NCBI GenBank assembly: GCA_945916025.1
Contig: CAMEGD010000040.1
Coordinates: 1-11,264, forward strand
DNA: 11,264 bases
From: an uncultured Clostridia bacterium
Lineage (GTDB): Bacteria; Bacillota; Clostridia; Tissierellales; Peptoniphilaceae
Reading direction: 5' to 3'
Each line of letters begins with the position of its first letter. The stretch's first letter is position 1. Below are positions 1 to 5,037 of the stretch, one piece after another. Position numbers and translations under genes: made by a program. The notes beneath the pieces are model-generated. The model saw only the letters and a list, made by a program, of their open reading frames with translations. It ran no database searches and was not told the origin of the DNA.

Positions 1-275
1 ATTCATTTGACTTTGTGTTTTTAGATGCTGCTAAGGGCCACTATGGGGACTATTTTAAAGAAATAGATAGGATGATAAAGCCAGGTGGTATTTTAGTATG
101 CGACAATGTCTTATTTAAAGGGATGGTTGCTAATGATGACCTTGTAATAAGAAGAAAAAAGACTATAGTAAAGAGATTGAGAGATTTTATAAAAGAGACA
201 TCTAATTTAGATAATTATGAGTCCACCTTAATACCAATGGGGGATGGACTATTAGTATTAGTGAGGTTAAGTTGA
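1..275 (+). CDS. trmR: TrmR-like tRNA 5-hydroxyuridine O-methyltransferase, C-terminal part (5' end outside window)
   Basis: The open frame enters from the left edge (first full codon at position 3) and ends at TGA 273-275, so only about 90 C-terminal residues are visible. They match class I SAM-dependent O-methyltransferases of the caffeoyl-CoA/catechol type: an FDFVFLDAAKGHY strand-loop (metal- and substrate-side Asp/Lys region), then GGILVCDNVLFKG, and a closing IPMGDGLLV strand. In Bacillus subtilis the family member YrrM (TrmR) methylates 5-hydroxyuridine at tRNA position 34 to 5-methoxyuridine, and its gene sits beside U32-family trhP genes. The same neighbour follows here with a 4-nt overlap (TTGA), which implies co-transcription and translational coupling. 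The O-methyltransferase family is clear; the tRNA substrate is inferred from the neighbour. The alternative is a generic small-molecule O-methyltransferase. The SAM-binding N-terminal half is not in the window. Confidence 0.85.
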   Translation, partial: SFDFVFLDAAKGHYGDYFKEIDRMIKPGGILVCDNVLFKGMVANDDLVIRRKKTIVKRLRDFIKETSNLDNYESTLIPMGDGLLVLVRLS

Positions 276-1504
276 ATAAAGTAGAATTATTAGCCCCAGC
301 AGGGGATTTGACAAAATTAAAAATTGCAGTAATTTATGGTGCAGATGCTGTTTATCTAGGTGGAGAATCCTTTGGACTTAGAAAAAGATCAAAAAACTTT
401 TCCCTAGACCAAATAAAAGAAGGGGTAGACTTTGCCCATGAAAGAGGGGTCAAGGTATATGTAACCTTAAATATTATACCTCATAACGATGACTTTGAAG
501 GTTTAGAAGAATATGTTCAAAGCCTAGAAGAAATTAATGTAGATGGGGTTATAGTATCAGACCCAGGCATGTTTATGAAGATAAAAAATGCTGTGCCAAA
601 TATGGAGATTCATATTTCAACCCAAGCAAGTGTAACTAATTATGAAACAGTAATGTTTTGGTACAACCTTGGGGCTAGAAGGGTGGTCCTGGCAAGGGAA
701 CTTTCCTTTGAAGAAATAAAGGCAATAACAAAAAGATTACCTGAAGATATGGACATTGAAACCTTCGTTCATGGAGCAATGTGTATGTCATATTCAGGAA
801 GGTGCCTGATTTCAAACTATATGCTAGATAGGGATGCCAATAGGGGAGATTGTGCCCAACCTTGTAGGTACAAGTACAATTTAGTAGAAGAAACTAGACC
901 AGGAGAATTTTTCCCAGTATTTGAAGATGACGAAGGGACCTTTATTATGAATTCCAAGGACCTTTGTATGATAAACAGGTTACCAGAGATGATTGATGCT
1001 GGCATAAACAGCCTAAAAATAGAAGGTAGAGTAAAGGGTATTTATTATGTAGCTACAGTTATTAGGTCCTACAGAATGGCCCTTGATGAATACTACAAAG
1101 ATCCAGAAAACTACAAGTTTGATGAAAAGTATTTAGATGAAATCAAAAAGGCATCTTATAGGGACTTTACAAGTGGTTTCTTTGATGGAAAGCCAAGGGA
1201 AAATGCTCAAGTTTATACAACTAACTCCTATATTAGGGGATATGACTTTTTAGGTATGGTTTTAGACTATAATGAAGACACTAAAATGGCAACTATTGAA
1301 CAAAGAAATAGGATGTTCTTGGGAGATGAAATAGAAATTTTTGGGCCAGGTAGAGATTTTATTACTCAAAAAATTGAGTACATGACCAATGATAAGGATG
1401 AAGAAATAGAAGTTGCTCCCCATGCTCAACAAATTATTAAAATTAGAATGGACCAACCTGTTTCAGAATATTATATGTTAAGAAAACCAGGAGAAAATGA
1501 ATAA
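272..1504 (+). CDS. trhP: U32-family Fe-S protein, TrhP-like tRNA uridine hydroxylation protein
   Basis: A complete 410-residue protein opens with the family N-terminus (KVELLAPAGDLTKLKIAV, then GADAVYLGG). Around residues 163-181 it carries the U32 signature E-T-F-V-H-G-A-M-C...G-R-C-L-I-S. Four cysteines, C171, C178, C194 and C198, have the spacing expected of the [4Fe-4S] ligands in U32 proteins such as RlhA, TrhP and UbiU. A C-terminal beta domain follows (about 325-410). Although annotated as collagenase-like peptidases, members next to trmR (B. subtilis YrrN/YrrO, TrhP1/TrhP2) are needed for prephenate-dependent hydroxylation of tRNA U34; TrmR then methylates the product. The start is TTG at 272: it follows GAGGT at 263-267, overlaps the trmR stop, and gives the conserved N-terminus. 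Only one trhP is visible, whereas B. subtilis has two. No clear terminator lies between this gene and the infC promoter. The family is certain and the tRNA role very likely. Confidence 0.88.
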   Translation: MNKVELLAPAGDLTKLKIAVIYGADAVYLGGESFGLRKRSKNFSLDQIKEGVDFAHERGVKVYVTLNIIPHNDDFEGLEEYVQSLEEINVDGVIVSDPGMFMKIKNAVPNMEIHISTQASVTNYETVMFWYNLGARRVVLARELSFEEIKAITKRLPEDMDIETFVHGAMCMSYSGRCLISNYMLDRDANRGDCAQPCRYKYNLVEETRPGEFFPVFEDDEGTFIMNSKDLCMINRLPEMIDAGINSLKIEGRVKGIYYVATVIRSYRMALDEYYKDPENYKFDEKYLDEIKKASYRDFTSGFFDGKPRENAQVYTTNSYIRGYDFLGMVLDYNEDTKMATIEQRNRMFLGDEIEIFGPGRDFITQKIEYMTNDKDEEIEVAPHAQQIIKIRMDQPVSEYYMLRKPGENE

Positions 1505-1509
1505 AACAT

Positions 1510-1538
1510 TTGACATTTATTTTCTTATGTGGTTTAAT
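1510..1538 (+). promoter_or_regulatory. Promoter of the infC-rpmI-rplT operon
   Basis: A perfect -35 TTGACA at 1510-1515 is followed by a 17-nt spacer and TTTAAT at 1533-1538 (five of six matches to TATAAT). This is the best promoter-like sequence in the left third of the window. It begins six bases after the trhP stop codon. Transcription would start near 1545, giving an infC leader of about 130 nt. Confidence 0.75.
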
Positions 1539-1544
1539 AGATAA

Positions 1545-1678
1545 GTAAGAAAAAAGTAGAAGTACCGCTTCTCACCTCGTGGCTAGGGCCTATAGGTTAC
1601 AATTAAGTTATTTATGATAGTAATTTTTTGTGCGGTCACTTTTTGTGTCCGCATATTTTTATTTCCGGGGGTGTAAAT
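1545..1678 (+). promoter_or_regulatory. Structured infC leader, probable L20-responsive leader RNA
   Basis: The stretch between the likely transcription start and infC is rich in secondary structure. A hairpin AGAAG/CTTCT (1558-1562 with 1568-1572, loop TACCG) is followed by ACCT/AGGT (1574-1577 with 1594-1597) enclosing GGC/GCC (1581-1583 with 1588-1590). The stretch ends in a terminator-like hairpin at 1631-1653. Five bases at the edge of the first hairpin loop, ACCGC (1564-1568), are complementary to GCGGT (1632-1636) in the 5' arm of that terminator, so alternative folds are possible. Leaders of this kind upstream of infC-rpmI-rplT are known in Firmicutes (Rfam L20_leader), where ribosomal protein L20 binding promotes premature termination. 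Position and architecture fit; the family match was not computed. Confidence 0.6.
1631..1660 (+). terminator. Attenuator-like terminator inside the infC leader
   Basis: TGCGGTCAC (1631-1639) and GTGTCCGCA (1645-1653) form a nine-position stem with one T-T mismatch around a TTTTT loop, followed by TATTTTT. It lies within the transcribed leader, just upstream of the infC ribosome binding site, so it would act as a conditional terminator rather than the end of the upstream trhP unit. Confidence 0.65.
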
Positions 1679-2191
1679 ATAAAGGAATTAAAGATTAACG
1701 AGGAAATTAGGGATAAGGAAGTAAGACTAATTGACCAGCACGGAGAGCAATTAGGAGTAATCCCTACTGCAAGAGCTCAAGAACTTGCTAACGAAGCTGA
1801 ATTAGACTTAGTATGTGTATCACCAAACGCCAAACCAGTTGTTTGTAAAATTCTAGACTATAGTAAATTCAGATATGAACAAATTAAAAAAGAAAAAGAA
1901 GCTAAAAAAGCTCAAAAACAAATCAATATCAAAGAAGTTAGGATGACGCCTAACATTGATACTCATGATCTAGAAGTTAAAGCAAAACAAGCTAGTAGAT
2001 TCCTATCTAGTGGAGACAAGGTAAAAGTTTCAGTTAGATTTAGGGGAAGGGAAATGGGACACACAGACCAAGGTCGTGTCGTATTAAATCAGTTTTTAGA
2101 AATCCTTGGAGATAAAGCTATTGTTGATAAGAAACCAAAAATGGAAGGCAGGAATATGGTAATGCATTTAAATCCTGCAAATGATAAATAG
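1679..2191 (+). CDS. infC: Translation initiation factor IF-3
   Basis: This is IF-3, which binds the 30S subunit, prevents premature 50S joining and proofreads start codon and initiator tRNA. From 1679 it gives 170 residues, a normal IF-3 length: an N-terminal domain (KELKINEEIRDKEVRLID, then LVCVSPNAKPVVCKILDY), a lysine-rich linker (about 65-80), and a C-terminal domain with KVSVRFRGREMGH. There is no ATG, GTG or TTG start at the expected place. The only good Shine-Dalgarno, GGGGGTG at 1667-1673, sits five bases before an in-frame AUA at 1679, exactly where the conserved N-terminus begins. A TTG at 1628 would add 17 residues but lies within the leader just before the terminator hairpin, has no ribosome binding site, and encodes a non-conserved extension. 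Rare start codons on infC (AUU in E. coli and B. subtilis) are known and allow IF-3 to repress its own translation. The product is certain; the AUA start is inferred. rpmI follows 12 nt downstream. Confidence 0.95.
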   Translation: MKELKINEEIRDKEVRLIDQHGEQLGVIPTARAQELANEAELDLVCVSPNAKPVVCKILDYSKFRYEQIKKEKEAKKAQKQINIKEVRMTPNIDTHDLEVKAKQASRFLSSGDKVKVSVRFRGREMGHTDQGRVVLNQFLEILGDKAIVDKKPKMEGRNMVMHLNPANDK

Positions 2192-2203
2192 GAGGAAAAT
2201 AAA

Positions 2204-2398
2204 ATGGGTAAAATGAAAACTCATAGAGGTTCCGCAAAAAGGTTCAAAAGAACTGGAACTGGTAAATTAAAGAGAATGCAAACGGGAGTAACTCATATGA
2301 CTGGTAAAATGTCTCCTAAAAGAATTAGAAATTTAAGAAAATCTGCTTTAGTAAGCAAGGGCGATATGAAGAGAATCGACCAAATGATTCCAAGATAG
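2204..2398 (+). CDS. rpmI: 50S ribosomal protein L35 (bL35)
   Basis: A 64-residue, highly basic protein matching bL35 over its full length: GKMKTHRGSAKRFKRTGTGKLKR at the N-terminus, HMTGKMSPKRIRNLRK in the middle, and a final DMKRIDQMIPR. It is a structural component of the large ribosomal subunit. The ATG follows AGGAGG by a good distance. That Shine-Dalgarno overlaps the last base of the infC stop codon, so translation of the two genes is probably linked. Expression should depend on the infC promoter and leader. The length is typical and nothing is unusual. Confidence 0.98.
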   Translation: MGKMKTHRGSAKRFKRTGTGKLKRMQTGVTHMTGKMSPKRIRNLRKSALVSKGDMKRIDQMIPR

Positions 2399-2413
2399 TA
2401 GGAGGACATAGAA

Positions 2414-2770
2414 ATGGCAAGAGTTAAGAGAGCGTTGAACGCAAAGAAAAAACATAAAAAAATATTAAAGCAAGCAAAAGGATATTTTGGTTCTAAATCA
2501 AAATTATTTAAAGTAGCTAATCAAGCAGTAATGAAGTCATTAAATTATGCTTATGTTGGAAGAAAACATAAGAAGAGAGACTTTAGAAAAATGTGGATTC
2601 AAAGAATTAATGCAGCTGCAAGATTAAATGGACTTAGCTATTCAAGATTTATCAATGGTCTTAAAAAAGCTAACGTAGAAATAAATAGAAAGATGTTATC
2701 TGAAATTGCAATTCATGACGAAAAGGCATTTAGCCAATTAGCAGAACTTGCAAAAGAACACTTAGCATAA
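2414..2770 (+). CDS. rplT: 50S ribosomal protein L20 (bL20)
   Basis: 118 residues, the standard length. It begins MARVKRALNAKKKHKKILKQ and contains GYFGSKSKLFKVA, YAYVGRKHKKRDFRKMWIQR and a globular C-terminal domain (NGLSYSRFINGLKKANVEINRKML). bL20 is a 23S rRNA binding protein essential for early 50S assembly. In Firmicutes and E. coli it is also the autoregulator of this operon through its leader RNA. The ATG at 2414 is preceded by TAGGAGGA, 15 nt after rpmI. It is the last gene of the operon and is followed by a terminator. Confidence 0.98.
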   Translation: MARVKRALNAKKKHKKILKQAKGYFGSKSKLFKVANQAVMKSLNYAYVGRKHKKRDFRKMWIQRINAAARLNGLSYSRFINGLKKANVEINRKMLSEIAIHDEKAFSQLAELAKEHLA

Positions 2771-2776
2771 AAATAT

Positions 2777-2831
2777 AAATCCCAGACTTCCAATGAACCT
2801 TTAAAGGTCTTGGTAGGTTTTGGGATTTTTT
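2777..2831 (+). terminator. Terminator of the infC-rpmI-rplT operon
   Basis: AAATCCCA (2777-2784) pairs perfectly with TGGGATTT (2821-2828), ending in a T run through 2831. Inside it lies a second hairpin: CCAA (2790-2793) with TTGG (2810-2813), around the perfect 12-base palindrome ACCTTTAAAGGT (2797-2808). The two-tier structure is larger than a simple terminator. It stands only 25 nt before the next start codon, so it could also limit read-through into the HutG-like gene. Confidence 0.8.
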
Positions 2832-2855
2832 CATTAATATATCTTTGGGGGAAAA

Positions 2856-3860
2856 ATGATAAATAACTATAAAAAAATTGACCCTGAAACATGGTCAGGT
2901 AGAATAGATTCAGAAAATGATTATGATGCTTTTAGGTGGCACCAATGGGTGAAGTTTTTAGACCTTAATGAAGAAACAAAACCCTTTAATGGTAAATTAG
3001 CCTTTGCCTTTTTAGGCTTTAAATCAGATATTGGTATAAAGAGAAACAAGGGCAGACAAGGAGCCTTCAATGGTCCTGAAGCAATTAGGAAGGAACTTTT
3101 TAACAAGCCTTGTAATTTTAGTAAGGAAGTTGAGCTTTTTGATGCAGGAGATATTGTAGCAAATGAAAATATTAGCCTAGAAGAAGCTCAAGAAAGTTTA
3201 TCCCAAGGGGTAAAAAGACTCTTAGAACTAAACTATTTTCCAATCCTTTTAGGTGGAGGACATGAAATAGTATTTGGCCACTACAAGGGAATCTTTGATT
3301 TTTTTAGAAATAAAGAAAAAAAGGCCAATATTGGAATTATTAATTTTGATGCCCACTTTGATAACAGACCCTATGAAATAGGAAACGTAAATTCCGGGAC
3401 TATGTTTAGACAAATTCATGATCTTACTAAAGAATGTGATGACGAATATAAGTATATGGTTATTGGTATTCAAAAAAGTGCAAATACAGTAAGTTTATTT
3501 AAGTATGCTGATGAAAGTAATACTAAATACATTTTGGCAAAAGAAGTTGCCCATGGGGACATTTACATGACCTTTGAAAAAATTGATGAGTTTATTAGGG
3601 AAGTTGACCACTTATACATTACTTTGGACATAGATGTAGTTCAGTCTAGTGCAGCTCCAGGTGTAAGTGCACCTCAACCCCTAGGTCTAGATCCAGAGCT
3701 AATCGCTGTATTACTTAAATATGTATTAACTAGCGAAAAAGCTATCTCCTTTGACATAGCTGAAGTATCCCCAAGGTTTGACCATGACAATACAACTGCA
3801 TCTTTAGCAGCTATTTATATATTCACCCTAGTTACAAAACTTTCGACTTGGGTTCACTAA
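2856..3860 (+). CDS. hutG: Ureohydrolase-family protein, probable formimidoylglutamase
   Basis: A 334-residue member of the arginase/agmatinase/formimidoylglutamase superfamily. All six binuclear manganese ligands are present: H136 (GGGHE), D165, H167 and D169 (NFDAHFDN), D258 and D260 (LDIDVV). Features favouring formimidoylglutamase (N-formimidoyl-L-glutamate + water to glutamate + formamide, last step of one histidine degradation route) are the N-terminal W-S-G-R-I-D (14-19), the GRQGAFNGPEAIR loop, SGTMFRQI shortly after the DAHFD motif, and the SAAPGVSAPQPLGL loop after the DID motif. The ATG at 2856 has GGGGG just upstream. No other hut gene is adjacent, so the substrate is inferred from motifs; agmatinase or another guanidino-hydrolase is the alternative. 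No convincing separate promoter is visible after the rplT terminator. The gene may rely on read-through or on a weak promoter overlapping that terminator. Confidence 0.85.
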   Translation: MINNYKKIDPETWSGRIDSENDYDAFRWHQWVKFLDLNEETKPFNGKLAFAFLGFKSDIGIKRNKGRQGAFNGPEAIRKELFNKPCNFSKEVELFDAGDIVANENISLEEAQESLSQGVKRLLELNYFPILLGGGHEIVFGHYKGIFDFFRNKEKKANIGIINFDAHFDNRPYEIGNVNSGTMFRQIHDLTKECDDEYKYMVIGIQKSANTVSLFKYADESNTKYILAKEVAHGDIYMTFEKIDEFIREVDHLYITLDIDVVQSSAAPGVSAPQPLGLDPELIAVLLKYVLTSEKAISFDIAEVSPRFDHDNTTASLAAIYIFTLVTKLSTWVH

Positions 3861-3867
3861 AAGAAAA

Positions 3868-3902
3868 AGCACTTAGTAAAAAATTTTACTAGGTGCTATT
3901 TT
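3868..3902. terminator. Bidirectional terminator between convergent genes
   Basis: AGCAC (3868-3872) pairs with GTGCT (3893-3897). The stem continues through TTAGTAAAA and TTTTACTAG to a short A/T loop, with one G-T pair. A T run follows on the plus side (ATTTTTT) and an A-rich stretch precedes it (AAAAGAAAAA at 3859-3868), giving U-rich tails on both strands. It can end both the HutG-like gene and the opposing threonine aldolase gene. Confidence 0.85.
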
Positions 3903-3904
3903 TT

Positions 3905-4921
3905 CTAAAAAATATTTAATAAGCCTTCAATATCTTCTTCTGTAGTTCTATAAGTTGTAACAAATCTCACAACAGGTTCTTTGTCCTTGGTTTCAGTAAA
4001 AACTTCAAAGGCAGCATCTTTCTTTAAGCAAGCAATTTGTTCTTCGTTAGATATCATAAAAACTTGGTTAGAATAAAATGGCATAAATAATCTTTGTCCC
4101 CTTTCTTCTATTCCCTTAGCAAGTTTTTTAGCCATTTCGTGGGCATGTTTTGCTCCTTTAAGGTATCCATCTTCCATGGCAAACATAGTCTTAAACATAA
4201 TTCCTGCCACAAAGCCCTTAGCTAACATGGCTCCATTTTGTTTTTTTAGATTTAAAAAGCCTTTCTTTAGTTCATCATTGACAATTACAAGGACTTCTCC
4301 AAACATTAGACCATTTTTTGTTCCGCCAAGGGAAAAACAGTCACACATATTTGGAAGGTCTGATAAGTCAGCTCCAAAAGTTTCACTTACTAAAGCAGCC
4401 GCCATTCTAGCACCATCTATATATAGATAAAGGTCATTTTCCATACAAAATTCATAAATATCTTCAATTTCATTTTTAGAATAAACTGTTCCAACTTCTG
4501 TAGTATTTGAAATATAAACTGTTTTCGGAACTGTCATAAATTCAGTATTGAAATAAGAAAGTTTTTCTTCTAATAGCTTTCTTGTCAATTTTCCATCTTC
4601 AGTCATAATTGTTTCGATTTTTATACCATTAGCTTCAATGGCCCCTGCTTCGTGACCTTGAATATGACCTGTTACTGGAGCTAATACTGACTCTTGACGC
4701 CTTAGCCCTGCTGTAACTCCTAGGATATTTGCTGAAGTACCACCAGGTACAAAGTGGATATCTAGGTTTTCATTTTTTAAGGCTTTTTTTATTAGGTCCT
4801 CTGCCTCTTTGGAATGTTTATCAAAGCTATAACCTGTATTTTTTTCGTCTATGGCATCCTTTAAAGCATCTAGAACTTCTGGAATACATATATCATTATA
4901 ATCGCTTACAAAAAAGTACAT
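3905..4921 (-). CDS. ltaE: Low-specificity L-threonine aldolase (PLP-dependent)
   Basis: A 338-residue, fold-type I PLP enzyme of the beta-eliminating lyase/threonine aldolase family. It cleaves L-threonine or allo-threonine to glycine and acetaldehyde. Visible landmarks are FVSDYNDICIPEV at the N-terminus, VPGGTSAN (PLP phosphate region), GHIQGHEAGA, SNTTEVGTVY, YIDGARM (the Asp that contacts the PLP ring nitrogen), and SLGGTKNG with the Schiff-base lysine K202. The ATG at 4921 follows GGGAGGT at good spacing on the minus strand. It is a single-gene unit, transcribed divergently from malQ and ending at the terminator shared with the HutG-like gene. The family is certain. The stereo-preference (L-threonine versus allo-threonine, or another beta-hydroxy amino acid) cannot be read from the sequence, so ltaE is used in the broad sense. 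Confidence 0.9.
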   Translation of the reverse strand: MYFFVSDYNDICIPEVLDALKDAIDEKNTGYSFDKHSKEAEDLIKKALKNENLDIHFVPGGTSANILGVTAGLRRQESVLAPVTGHIQGHEAGAIEANGIKIETIMTEDGKLTRKLLEEKLSYFNTEFMTVPKTVYISNTTEVGTVYSKNEIEDIYEFCMENDLYLYIDGARMAAALVSETFGADLSDLPNMCDCFSLGGTKNGLMFGEVLVIVNDELKKGFLNLKKQNGAMLAKGFVAGIMFKTMFAMEDGYLKGAKHAHEMAKKLAKGIEERGQRLFMPFYSNQVFMISNEEQIACLKKDAAFEVFTETKDKEPVVRFVTTYRTTEEDIEGLLNIF

Positions 4922-4951
4922 ATTAACCTCCCGTATTTTATTTATAAAATA

Positions 4952-4980
4952 ATTATAACACTAAATGAAACTAATGGAAA
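4952..4980 (-). promoter_or_regulatory. Probable promoter of the threonine aldolase gene
   Basis: On the minus strand, TATAAT (4957-4952) is perfect and carries an upstream TG one base away (extended -10). A TTTCCA hexamer (4980-4975) lies 17 nt upstream, with four of six matches to TTGACA. The same six base pairs read as TGGAAA on the plus strand and could serve as the malQ -35, so the two divergent promoters would compete or be co-regulated. Confidence 0.5.
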
Positions 4981-5002
4981 ATATTCATTTATATTATATA
5001 AT
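4975..5002 (+). promoter_or_regulatory. Probable malQ promoter
   Basis: A perfect TATAAT at 4997-5002 has a weak -35, TGGAAA (4975-4980), 16 nt upstream. Transcription would start near 5009, giving a leader of about 30 nt before the malQ ATG. The whole 116-nt divergent region is very AT-rich, so confidence rests mainly on the -10 and its placement. Confidence 0.45.
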
Positions 5003-5037
5003 AAATAAAAGAAATAAATTATTAAGAAAGGCAAAAT

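Noticed and set aside
1628..1678. TTG at 1628 as the infC start, giving an N-terminal extension of 17 residues
   Set aside because: The extension is encoded by the terminator hairpin of the leader, has no Shine-Dalgarno, and does not resemble IF-3; the GGGGGTG site serves position 1679.
1545..1678. T-box or small-molecule riboswitch upstream of infC
   Set aside because: No T-box consensus is visible, and the gene content and hairpin layout fit the ribosomal protein leader of this operon better.
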